Position numbers and translations under genes: made by a program. DNA of 64,000 bases from Candidatus Binatia bacterium (GTDB taxonomy: Bacteria; Desulfobacterota; Binatia; UBA9968; JAJDTQ01): the NCBI GenBank assembly GCA_951813575.1, contig OX638375.1, positions 1,465,001 through 1,529,000 on the forward strand, read 5' to 3'. The stretch's first letter is position 1. Each line of letters begins with the position of its first letter. The notes below the pieces were generated by a model. That model did no database searches and was not told the DNA's origin. It saw nothing but the letters and a program-made list of their open reading frames with translations. Below, piece by piece: positions 26,093-33,622 of the stretch.

Positions 26093-27535
26093 TCAGGGCA
26101 GCGGCGGCGCCTTCCCGGTCCAGGGCGACGCCTGCTCGTAGGCATGAGCCACCTTGAGCACGGTATCCTCGCGGAACGCGCCCGCCGCGATCTGCATGCC
26201 GATGGGCAACCCGCTGGCCGAGAAGCCGCAGTTGATGCTCAGCGACGGCAGCCCGCTGACGTTATGAGGGATGGTGCACAGTGTCAAGAAATTCCCGTCC
26301 GGACCCTGGAGCGGCTGCTTGCGGCCGTCCACCATCACCGAACCGCCCATGGACTCGTCGATGGACAGCGCCGGGACCGGCGAGGTGGGAGAGAGGATGA
26401 CGTCCACCCGGTCCAGCGCCTCGTCGAAGCCGTCGCAGATGAGCCGGCGGATGCGCTGGGACTGGTTGTACATCCCGCCGGAGACCGTCAGTGCCTGGAT
26501 CTGGGTGGACAGCATGCTCGGGCTGTAGTCCCTGGCGTGGTTCCGAAGGTAGTACTCCGCATCGGCGGTGCTCTCGACCCGGCTGGCGCAGAGCTGCACC
26601 GCCGGGACCAGGTCCATGTGCGGGACCGTGACTTCCTCCACCGCCATCCCCAGGGAACGGAGAAGCTCCAGGGCGTCGGAGAGCGCCTGCATGACCTCTT
26701 TCGACGCGAACCTCTCGAAGTACCCCTTGACGATGCCCGCCCGCATGCCTTCGACCGAGGACCCGAGGCTCGCGGCGTAGTCCGGCACCGGCTCGCGCGA
26801 GCTCAGCGGGTCCTGGGGATCGTGCCCGGCGATGACCTGCATCATGGCCGCGCAGTCGGCCACGGACCGGGTCAGCGGGCCGAAGTGGTTGGTGGAGTAG
26901 CCGCCGGTGCCCGGCACGCCGCCGTGAACGCTGACCCGCCCGTAGGTGGGCTTGAGGCCGACGATGCCGCACATCGAGGCGGGGTTTCTGACCGAGCCCG
27001 CCGCGTCGGTGCCCACGGTGGCCATGCACATGCCGGCGGCCACGGCCACCGCCGATCCGCTGCTGGAGCCGCCCGGAATCCGGTCGCGGTCCCAGGGGTT
27101 GCAGGGGGTGCCGTAAAAGGGATTCACGCCGTGGCTGCCCTTGGCCCACTCGTGCATGTTGGTCTTGCCCAGGCTTATGGCCCCCGCCTCTCTAAGCCGG
27201 GTCACCACCGTGGCGTCGAAATCCGGGACCCAGTCCGACAGCGCCTTGGCGCCGGCGGTGGTCCGCACCCCCCGGGTTGCGAAATTGTCCTTGATGGAGA
27301 CCGGAATGCCGTGGAGCGGTCCGCGGTAGCCGCCGGACCGGATCTCCTTCTCGGCCGCGGCCGCCTCCTCCAGAGCGCTCTCCGGAGTGGGCGTGAGATA
27401 GGCGCTCAGCAATGGGTTCAGCCGTTCGATCCGCTCCAGGTAGAGCTCGGTCAACGCCACCGGCGAGACCTCGCCGTCGCGGATCTTGGGGGCGACTTCG
27501 CTGATGGTCAGGGTCGCCAGGTCCTTCTCGACCAT
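26093..27535 (-). CDS. Amidase signature family enzyme (copy 2 of the module)
   Basis: 480-residue amidase (GatA-like). Ser-cisSer-Lys triad: Lys82 (SIKDNF), Ser157 (GGSSSGSA) and nucleophile Ser181 (DAAGSVRNPAS). It hydrolyses an amide bond; the substrate is unknown and no GatB is present, so a tRNA amidotransferase role is unlikely. ATG at 27535 has GGAGG 7 bp upstream; an ATG seven codons earlier (27556) is weaker. It lies between two amidohydrolase genes and 33 bp from the upstream one. Confidence 0.9.
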   Translation of the reverse strand: MVEKDLATLTISEVAPKIRDGEVSPVALTELYLERIERLNPLLSAYLTPTPESALEEAAAAEKEIRSGGYRGPLHGIPVSIKDNFATRGVRTTAGAKALSDWVPDFDATVVTRLREAGAISLGKTNMHEWAKGSHGVNPFYGTPCNPWDRDRIPGGSSSGSAVAVAAGMCMATVGTDAAGSVRNPASMCGIVGLKPTYGRVSVHGGVPGTGGYSTNHFGPLTRSVADCAAMMQVIAGHDPQDPLSSREPVPDYAASLGSSVEGMRAGIVKGYFERFASKEVMQALSDALELLRSLGMAVEEVTVPHMDLVPAVQLCASRVESTADAEYYLRNHARDYSPSMLSTQIQALTVSGGMYNQSQRIRRLICDGFDEALDRVDVILSPTSPVPALSIDESMGGSVMVDGRKQPLQGPDGNFLTLCTIPHNVSGLPSLSINCGFSASGLPIGMQIAAGAFREDTVLKVAHAYEQASPWTGKAPPLP

Positions 27536-27568
27536 TCGGGCACCTCCGGCCGCCATGCCAGGCGGCGG

Positions 27569-28633
27569 CTATAGACCGTAGAACGTCTTCGCGTTCTGGC
27601 CCAGGATCTTGTCGATGATGTGGGGCGCCACCTCGCCCTTGTTCCTGATCACGCGCAGGGCCTCGATCTCCGCGGAGCGGTCGGCGTGGCCGTAGTCCGT
27701 GCCGATGACGAGGTTGTCCTCGCCGCCATAGCGCAGGATGGTGGCGAGGTCGTCGTCGGTCTGGCAGGCCACGTACACCCGGTTCTCCCGCAGCACGTCC
27801 TCCGGGAACTCCATCCCCTGCCGTTCGGAGAGCCGCTTGAGGTCGTGGATGACGTACGGCAACCACTGGGCGCTGACCTCGATGAAGCCGAACCTGAGGC
27901 CGGGAAACTTCGCCGGGATGCCCTCCATGATGAGCGAATGGAAGTCCCCCACCACCGCCAGCTTGAAGCGTCGGAAGCCGGCCGTCGCCGGGAACATGTC
28001 CTGGTAGGTGAAGCTGGCGATGCCCGAGTGGACACAGGCCGGCAGGTCGAGCCTCGCGGCCTCCTCGTAGAGAGGGAAGAAATACGGGTCGGTGAGTTGC
28101 TTCTCAACCTCCAGCCCGCGCATCATGAAGCCGCAGGCGCCCGCGTCCCGCGCCCACGCCAGCTCGGCCAGGGCCTTGTCCATGGTCAGGAACGGCAGCA
28201 GCGCGATCCAGCGAAGGCGCCCCTTGGTTCCTTCACAGAGCCCGGCAAGCCAACGGTTGTAGGTCCTGCACAACGCCAGCTCCACCGCCGGCTTCATGGT
28301 CACCGGGCGGAGGAACAGGGTCGGGTAGAGCACCTGGACGTCCACCTCCAGCTCGTCCATGTGCCGGAGCCGCGCCTCCACGTCGCGCATCTCCCGGGTT
28401 TCCGGCGTGGTGTCCAGCCCGACGTTGTGGTTCTTGGGCTGCAGGCGGCCGTCCACGAACCAGTACTCGGTCCCCCGCTGGGGCATCCGGTCCCACTTGT
28501 CGCGCATTTCGGCCTTGGTGTACTGCCGCTCCGACACGATGATCTCGGGCCGGAAGTCCTGCTCCGATTCTTCCAGGAAGTCCCAGGTGTGCGGATTCTC
28601 CAGCACGTGGGCATCGGCATCGATGGTGAGCAT
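27569..28633 (-). CDS. Amidohydrolase_2 family metal-dependent hydrolase (COG2159)
   Basis: 354 residues. N-terminal metal motif TIDADAHVLE, barrel His in LPACVHSG and catalytic Asp in LVIGTDYGHAD; the C-terminus ends NAKTFYGL, like its paralogues. ATG at 28633 is preceded by AGGAGGGG; the longer frame upstream lacks similarity. It partners with amidase copy 1 (70 bp upstream), and together they mirror the amidase-amidohydrolase pair that follows. Closest look-alike in this window is the product at 48007-49035 (shared LTDPYFYPLY-type and QWLPYV segments). Confidence 0.87.
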   Translation of the reverse strand: MLTIDADAHVLENPHTWDFLEESEQDFRPEIIVSERQYTKAEMRDKWDRMPQRGTEYWFVDGRLQPKNHNVGLDTTPETREMRDVEARLRHMDELEVDVQVLYPTLFLRPVTMKPAVELALCRTYNRWLAGLCEGTKGRLRWIALLPFLTMDKALAELAWARDAGACGFMMRGLEVEKQLTDPYFFPLYEEAARLDLPACVHSGIASFTYQDMFPATAGFRRFKLAVVGDFHSLIMEGIPAKFPGLRFGFIEVSAQWLPYVIHDLKRLSERQGMEFPEDVLRENRVYVACQTDDDLATILRYGGEDNLVIGTDYGHADRSAEIEALRVIRNKGEVAPHIIDKILGQNAKTFYGL

Positions 28634-28681
28634 GGCGGATCCCCTCCTTCCGTCCGTGGGCTCTACACGGGTGCGGGGCAC

Positions 28682-28705
28682 GGGCGGGCTCGAAACCCGC
28701 TCCTA
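28682..28705. repeat. Short palindromic repeat GCGGG...CCCGC, second copy
   Basis: GGGCGGGCTCGAAACCCGCTCC, in the gap between amidohydrolase and amidase, matches the repeat at 15954-15976. It is flanked by a direct TACACGGG duplication (28663 region and 28704 region). Confidence 0.5.
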
Positions 28706-30076
28706 CACGGGCGGCCGGCGCTCGAACCAGCGGGCGTGCTGCTGGTAGGCGTAGCCCACCCGCAGCAACGTGGACTCGGCGAAGGCCTTGCTCCAGAACT
28801 GCATGCCCACCGGCAGGCCCTTGGAGCTGAAGCCGGACGGGATGGCCAGCGCCGGGACGCCCGCGAGGTTGGCCGGCGAGGGATAGTCCGGACGGAGCAT
28901 CTTGTTCACCGCGTCCAGGCCGTCCAGCTCCGAGGCCGGCGGGGCCGTGGTCGGATTGGTGGGCAGGGCCAGGACGTTGACCTCGCGGAACACCGCGTTG
29001 AACTCCCGCCGGAGCCGGCTCCGCATCCGCTGGGCCTGGATGTAGTCGCCGCAGGTGGACACCGCGCCGATGAACAGCCGCGCCCGGCGAGACTCCGAGG
29101 CCTCCCCGGCCATGGCCGCGTCCATGTCGGCCCGGCAGATGTTGTAGAACTCGCACGAGTAGATGAGGCCGTTGGCGATGGTGGCGTACTCCATGCTGGG
29201 CACCGTCACGTCCCGGACCTTGGCGCCCAGGGACTCGAAGGCCGCCAGCGCCTCGTCCAGAAGGGCCAATACCTCGGGGTCGGTGTCGATGAGGCCGAAG
29301 TAGTCCCGCGGCACGCCGATGACCATGCCTGAAACCCCGGCCTTCAGGTCCGCGCTATAGTCGGAGATCTCCACCTGACTGGAGGTGGGGTCCCTCGGGT
29401 CGAAGCCGGCCAGCACCTGGAGCATGTGCGCCAGGTCCTCCACCACCCGCGTCATGGGGCCGGCCGTGTCCAGCGACCAGCCCAGCGGCGCCAGGCCGAA
29501 CCGGCTGACCCGGCCGTACGTAGGCTTCAAACCGGAAATGCCGCAGAAGGACGCGGGGTTCCGGATGGAGCCCGCGGTGTCCTCGCCCATGGAGCCCATG
29601 CACAGCCCGGCCGCAATGCCTGTGCCCGAGCCGGTGCTGGAGCCCCCGGGCACGTGGTCGAGATTCCAGGGGTTGCGGGCGCCCTTGATGCCGCCGGGAA
29701 GCCCGCTCATGTTGAGCTTCCCGAGCATCACCGCCCCTGCCTCGCGCAGCCGGCGCACCGCGGTGCAGTCTTCCCCCGGGCCGGCCGGCTGCGGGATGCG
29801 CACCATGGAGAGCGCGCCCTCGACGTCATACTGGTCCTTGACGGCGACCGGAATGCCGTGGAGCGGGCCCCGGTAGCGGCCGTTCCGAATCTCCTGCTCC
29901 GCCGTCCGGGCCTCCGCCAGTGCGCCTTCCTCCATGAGGTTTACGTAGGCGCGCAGATCCCCGTCCAGGGCGTGGATCCGGTCGAGGTAGGCTTGCGTCA
30001 GCTCCACCGGGGAAACCTCGCCCTTCCGCAGGCGCGGGGCCATGCTGTCGATGCTGGCAAAACACAAATCCGACAT
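28703..30076 (-). CDS. Amidase signature family enzyme (copy 1 of the module)
   Basis: 457-residue amidase. Triad Lys80 (AVKDQY), Ser146 (GGSSTGSG) and nucleophile Ser170 (DTAGSIRNPAS), with the same 24-residue Ser-Ser spacing as the downstream copy. It is only partly similar to that copy, so the duplication is old or the two were recruited separately. ATG at 30076 follows GAGGAAC. A GatC-like small protein lies 30 bp upstream and is its probable partner, as in AtzG-AtzE. Confidence 0.9.
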   Translation of the reverse strand: MSDLCFASIDSMAPRLRKGEVSPVELTQAYLDRIHALDGDLRAYVNLMEEGALAEARTAEQEIRNGRYRGPLHGIPVAVKDQYDVEGALSMVRIPQPAGPGEDCTAVRRLREAGAVMLGKLNMSGLPGGIKGARNPWNLDHVPGGSSTGSGTGIAAGLCMGSMGEDTAGSIRNPASFCGISGLKPTYGRVSRFGLAPLGWSLDTAGPMTRVVEDLAHMLQVLAGFDPRDPTSSQVEISDYSADLKAGVSGMVIGVPRDYFGLIDTDPEVLALLDEALAAFESLGAKVRDVTVPSMEYATIANGLIYSCEFYNICRADMDAAMAGEASESRRARLFIGAVSTCGDYIQAQRMRSRLRREFNAVFREVNVLALPTNPTTAPPASELDGLDAVNKMLRPDYPSPANLAGVPALAIPSGFSSKGLPVGMQFWSKAFAESTLLRVGYAYQQHARWFERRPPV

Positions 30077-30106
30077 GTCCGTTCCTCGCTGTTCGCCGGC
30101 CCGCGC

Positions 30107-30301
30107 CTACCGGTCCTCGTCCGTCTCGGGCCGGAAGACCCCGCCGACCTGCTCGCCCGCCAGGTTGATGGAGTGGAGCTTGTCCAGGCTCTCCATGTAG
30201 GTCTCCAGCATCGGAATGAAGCGCGCCCGATCGCTATCGGCCATCTCGAGACCGGCCCGGCGCAGCAACCGCTTCAGGGTTTCCTCGGTGTGCTTGTCCA
30301 T
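30107..30301 (-). CDS. GatC-like small subunit (AtzG-type) of an amidase
   Basis: 64 residues. The pattern LLRRAGLEMADSDRARF, followed by a helix (LETYMESLDKLHSINL) and a short tail FRPETDED, matches the GatC/AtzG architecture of two helices and an extended tail that wraps an amidase. There is no GatB or discriminating tRNA context. Adjacent to amidase copy 1 (30 bp), so an amidase-small-subunit complex is inferred. ATG at 30301 has AGGAGG with 6 bp spacing. First gene of the amidase/amidohydrolase operon. Confidence 0.7.
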   Translation of the reverse strand: MDKHTEETLKRLLRRAGLEMADSDRARFIPMLETYMESLDKLHSINLAGEQVGGVFRPETDEDR

Positions 30302-30340
30302 GACGAACCTCCTGTCCGCGTCATCTTGTACCGCCCCGCC

Positions 30341-31087
30341 TCATCCCAGATCCCCCCACAGCAACTGCACGGCGCAGACGGCGGCCACCGCCGCCGTTTC
30401 CGTGCGCAGGATGCGCCTGCCCAGCCCGACGGTGTGAAACCCGTGGGCCGCGGCGCTCCCCGCCTCTTCCTCGCCGAACCCGCCTTCCGGGCCCACCATC
30501 ACCAGCACGGAACGCAGGCTGCCGAGCTCTTCCCGCAGGGAATGCAAGCCCCGTCCCGACGGGCCCTCCCAGAACAACAGCCTCGCGTCGCACTGCCAGT
30601 CCCCGGCGAGCATGGCATCGAACCCGTCCGGCTCGCGAATCTCCGGAACCCGGGTGCGTCCGGATTGCCTCGCCGCGGCGGCGGCGATCTTCTCCCAGCG
30701 CTCGCGACGCCGCGCGCTCTTGTCGCCGGCGAACCGCGGCACGGTGTGCGACGAGAAGAAGGGCGCCACACACGCCACCCCCAGCTCCGTGGACTTCTCC
30801 ACGATCCAGTCCATCTTGTCGCCCTTGCCCACGGCCTGGGCCAGGGTAACGGCCAGGGGAGACTCCCGCTCCGGGCGATAGGACCGTACCACGGTCATGG
30901 TTGCAACTCCACCTTCATAGGCGCGGATCAGGGCCTCGTGCTCGGCCCCCTCGCCGTCCCAGAGCAGCACCCGGGCGCCGGGGCGCAAACGCAAAACCTT
31001 GCGCATGTGCGCAAGCTCCCGACCCTCCACCGTGGCCGCCCTGTCGCGCACTGCATCGGGGGAAACGAGGAAACGCGGGAGGCTCAT
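30341..31087 (-). CDS. rsmE: 16S rRNA (uracil1498-N3)-methyltransferase
   Basis: 248-residue SPOUT-class methyltransferase. An N-terminal PUA-like domain (LPRFLVSPDAV... ELAHMRKVLRL) is followed by the trefoil-knot SAM site VMVGPEGGFGEEE and GLGRRILRTETAAVAA. It methylates U1498 in the decoding centre. ATG at 31087 overlaps the prmA stop by 4 bp (ATGA), a common prmA-rsmE coupling. Longer upstream frames are shadows of prmA. Confidence 0.95.
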   Translation of the reverse strand: MSLPRFLVSPDAVRDRAATVEGRELAHMRKVLRLRPGARVLLWDGEGAEHEALIRAYEGGVATMTVVRSYRPERESPLAVTLAQAVGKGDKMDWIVEKSTELGVACVAPFFSSHTVPRFAGDKSARRRERWEKIAAAAARQSGRTRVPEIREPDGFDAMLAGDWQCDARLLFWEGPSGRGLHSLREELGSLRSVLVMVGPEGGFGEEEAGSAAAHGFHTVGLGRRILRTETAAVAAVCAVQLLWGDLG

Positions 31088-31941
31088 GATTCCTTCCGGA
31101 GCAGCAACGTGCTCCACTCCTTGCGTTCCTTGCGCCGCTCGATCCGGAAACCGCTGAAACGCCCCATCACCGTGGGAACATGCTCGTGCAGCAGCCCCGA
31201 GAGGACCAGCGAGCCCCCGGCGGCCACACACCGGCCCAGAGGAACGGCCAGCTCCACGAGGGTCTCCAGGATGATGTTGGCCACCACCAGCGGGAACCGG
31301 CGCCGGACCCGGCCGACGCTCGTGTCGCTCAGGGTCACCGCGCCGTCGAGACCGTTGAGCGTGAGGTTTGCCCGCGCCGCTTCGAGGGCCACGGGATCGT
31401 TGTCCAATGCCAGCACCTCCCGCACCCCGAGCCGGGCCATGCCGATGGCGAGGACCCCGGACCCGGTGCCCACGTCCAGGGCCTTGGCCGGCGCCGCCTC
31501 GGCGCAAAGCTCGTCGATGAACTCGAGACAGGACCGGGTGGTTTCATGGGTGCCGGTGCCGAACGCCATGGCGGGCTCGATGAGGACGGTATGGCGGCGG
31601 GTGTCTTTTGGACGGATCCACGGCGGCGTCACCAGGAACCGCTTGCCGATCTTCTGCGGCTTGAAGTGGTCCCGCCAGCCGTCGTGCCAGTTCCGCTCGG
31701 CGATGACCCGCCAGCGGGTGCGGCCCACGAAACCGTCGGGGAAGATGTCCCGGAGACCGCGCAGATAGTGCCGGACCACCGGCCTGAGGGCGCCATCGTC
31801 CACCGCCTCCGGGAAGAACGCGCGCAGGGAACGCTCGCCGCAGACGACGCCGGTGGAGCCGTTCTCCACCAGGAAGTTGGAAATCGTATCCTGCACCGGG
31901 CCTCGGGCCTGGACGGAAAGCTCAAGCCAGCGGGCGGGCAT
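31084..31941 (-). CDS. prmA: Ribosomal protein L11 methyltransferase
   Basis: 285-residue SAM-dependent methyltransferase that trimethylates ribosomal protein L11. The N-terminal substrate domain (ARWLELSVQARG) is followed by FGTGTHETTRSCLEFI, the SAM motif ALDVGTGSGVLAIGMARLG and the NxxL-type motif VVANIILETL. ATG at 31941 has AAGGAGG directly upstream (2 bp, tight spacing); the frame is open 32 codons further without similarity. Co-translated with rsmE; divergent from the nicotinamidase-like gene. Confidence 0.94.
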   Translation of the reverse strand: MPARWLELSVQARGPVQDTISNFLVENGSTGVVCGERSLRAFFPEAVDDGALRPVVRHYLRGLRDIFPDGFVGRTRWRVIAERNWHDGWRDHFKPQKIGKRFLVTPPWIRPKDTRRHTVLIEPAMAFGTGTHETTRSCLEFIDELCAEAAPAKALDVGTGSGVLAIGMARLGVREVLALDNDPVALEAARANLTLNGLDGAVTLSDTSVGRVRRRFPLVVANIILETLVELAVPLGRCVAAGGSLVLSGLLHEHVPTVMGRFSGFRIERRKERKEWSTLLLRKES

Positions 31942-32001
31942 GGCCTCCTTTATGGCACAGCCCCGGCGGCCGGGGGAAGGCGGCACACAAGCACAAAATT
32001 G

Positions 32002-32029
32002 TTGCTTGCGGCGGGGCCGCTGATAAAAT
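32002..32029 (+). promoter_or_regulatory. Candidate promoter giving a leaderless transcript
   Basis: TTGCTT (32002-32007), 16 bp spacer, TAAAAT (32024-32029). The -10 ends six bases before the ATG at 32036, so transcription would start at or within a base of the start codon. No Shine-Dalgarno is present. Confidence 0.45.
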
Positions 32030-32035
32030 GAGCCC

Positions 32036-33130
32036 ATGGTACCGCCGGAAATCCCACAGGCGCCCGATCACTATCGCGCGGACAACGCCGGAGACTTTTC
32101 GTATGCGCCGGACCGCATGGCCGTCTTCCGGGAAGCCAACCGGTTCCGGCGGGAGTTCGGGATCGCACCGGCCGCCGCGGACGCCAAGAGGATCGACCTT
32201 CTCCTGATCGACGTGCAGCGCGACTTCTGCCACCCCGAGGGCACGTTGTACGTCGGCGGGCGGAGCGGAGAGGGGGCGGTGGAGGACACCCGGCGCATCG
32301 CGGAGTTCATCTATCGCAACCTGGCGCGGATCACCCACATCCGCTGCACCCTGGACAGCCACAACAACTTCCAGATCTTCTTTCCATGGTTCTGGGTGGA
32401 CTCCCACGGGGAACCCCTTTCGCCCCATACCCTCATCACGGTCGACAAACGCGACGCCAGGCAGTTGATCAACATCGATCCGTTGGGCAACGTCCTCAGC
32501 GGTAATGTCGTCCCCAACCCCGCCATGACCTCCTGGGTCACCGACAAGGGCTACGACTGGCTGGTGGAGCAGTGCCGCTTCTACAACCGGGAACTGGCGG
32601 CGGGCGGACGCTACACCCTCTACCTGTGGCCGCCGCACTGCCTGGTGGGCAGCCCGGGCCACACCGTCACGGGGGTGGTGGACGAGGCCAGGACGCTGCA
32701 CTCCCTCGCGCGCCTGTCGCAGTCCTGGACCGAGATCAAGGGCTCCCACAACCTGACGGAGAACTACTCCGTGCTGCGCCCCGAGGTCCTGACCACGTGG
32801 GACGGCGGTGTACTGGCGGAAAGGAACGTCCGTTTCTACAAGACCCTGGTGGAAGCCGACGCGCTCATCGTGGCCGGACAGGCCGCCAGCCACTGCGTCA
32901 AGAGCACCGTGCAGGACCTGCTGGAAGAGATACGCCGGGAAGACCCGTCGCTGGCGCGCAAGGTCTACCTCATGGCCGACTGCATGTCCTCGGTGGTGGT
33001 GCGCAGCGAGGACGGCGCCATCGCCGCCGACTTCACCGAAGCCGCCGAACAGACCCTGGACGAGGCCGCTTCCGCCGGCATGCACTTGGTGAAGTCCACG
33101 GAACCGATGGAGAGCTGGCCGGAGATGTGA
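32036..33130 (+). CDS. Nicotinamidase-like isochorismatase-fold hydrolase (large form)
   Basis: 364-residue cysteine hydrolase. Triad: Asp59 (LLLIDVQRDF), Lys235 (EIKGSHNLTENYS) and Cys287 (GQAASHCVKST). Nicotinamidase-like metal-site features are present (CTLDSHNNFQ) and the WPxHC-type segment (YLWPPHCLVGSPGH). It is longer than PncA (~210) because of an N-terminal ~50-residue extension and internal insertions (e.g. FFPWFWVDSHGEPL). Substrate uncertain: nicotinamide-like or other amides. No ribosome-binding site is visible; the putative -10 box suggests leaderless expression. Monocistronic, divergent from prmA. Confidence 0.8.
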   Translation: MVPPEIPQAPDHYRADNAGDFSYAPDRMAVFREANRFRREFGIAPAAADAKRIDLLLIDVQRDFCHPEGTLYVGGRSGEGAVEDTRRIAEFIYRNLARITHIRCTLDSHNNFQIFFPWFWVDSHGEPLSPHTLITVDKRDARQLINIDPLGNVLSGNVVPNPAMTSWVTDKGYDWLVEQCRFYNRELAAGGRYTLYLWPPHCLVGSPGHTVTGVVDEARTLHSLARLSQSWTEIKGSHNLTENYSVLRPEVLTTWDGGVLAERNVRFYKTLVEADALIVAGQAASHCVKSTVQDLLEEIRREDPSLARKVYLMADCMSSVVVRSEDGAIAADFTEAAEQTLDEAASAGMHLVKSTEPMESWPEM

Positions 33131-33173
33131 CGAGGGGGGAACGCCGGGACGGTAACGAGACAAACCGAGAACC

Positions 33174-33575
33174 TTATCTATTCTTGGCCATCAATGTTTC
33201 GTATAACTGCTTCCCCTTGTGTGTGAAGTCAGTCGCATTGAAGAACACGTTCGCACTATTGGAAGGGAAACCCCTCGCATCACGATAAGTGATCAAGTCC
33301 CGTCTTTTCAATTCGACGAACAGGGGAACTTCTTCAGGAGAAGCCCGATACCGAAATGCTTGGTACTCGTGGCCAACAATTCCATGACCGACTCGGAGGA
33401 ATAGGGTTTCAAGGTCCTTGGACAGATCCCTCATTCCGGATACAGCCGTGGAATAAGCCTCGGGATACGAGGATTCTGGCGATTTTCGCCATCCCTTGAC
33501 AGACCATCGTAAAAGACCAAGAATCGCCGCCAGAATCACACCCGCGACAACGCCTGCAACTATTCCTTCGACCAC
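33174..33575 (-). CDS. Small membrane-anchored hypothetical protein, AT-rich
   Basis: 133 residues. An N-terminal transmembrane segment (IVAGVVAGVILAAILGLL, residues 4-21) is followed by a basic linker and a soluble domain with the pattern VELKRRDLITYRDARG, which could be a winged-helix-like or DNA-end-like fold; this is only an impression. The start codon is GTG. Base composition is visibly less GC-rich than the neighbours, and codon usage differs, suggesting acquisition. No recognised family. Confidence 0.55.
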   Translation of the reverse strand: MVEGIVAGVVAGVILAAILGLLRWSVKGWRKSPESSYPEAYSTAVSGMRDLSKDLETLFLRVGHGIVGHEYQAFRYRASPEEVPLFVELKRRDLITYRDARGFPSNSANVFFNATDFTHKGKQLYETLMAKNR

Positions 33576-33622
33576 GTTCTTTCAACAGATCTTCGGTGTT
33601 TCGACGCTAGGTAGATTCGGCC

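Noticed and set aside
30107..30301. GatC of the tRNA-dependent amidotransferase
   Set aside because: No gatB nearby and the adjacent amidases are linked to amidohydrolases, so a catabolic AtzG-type subunit is more likely, though not proven.
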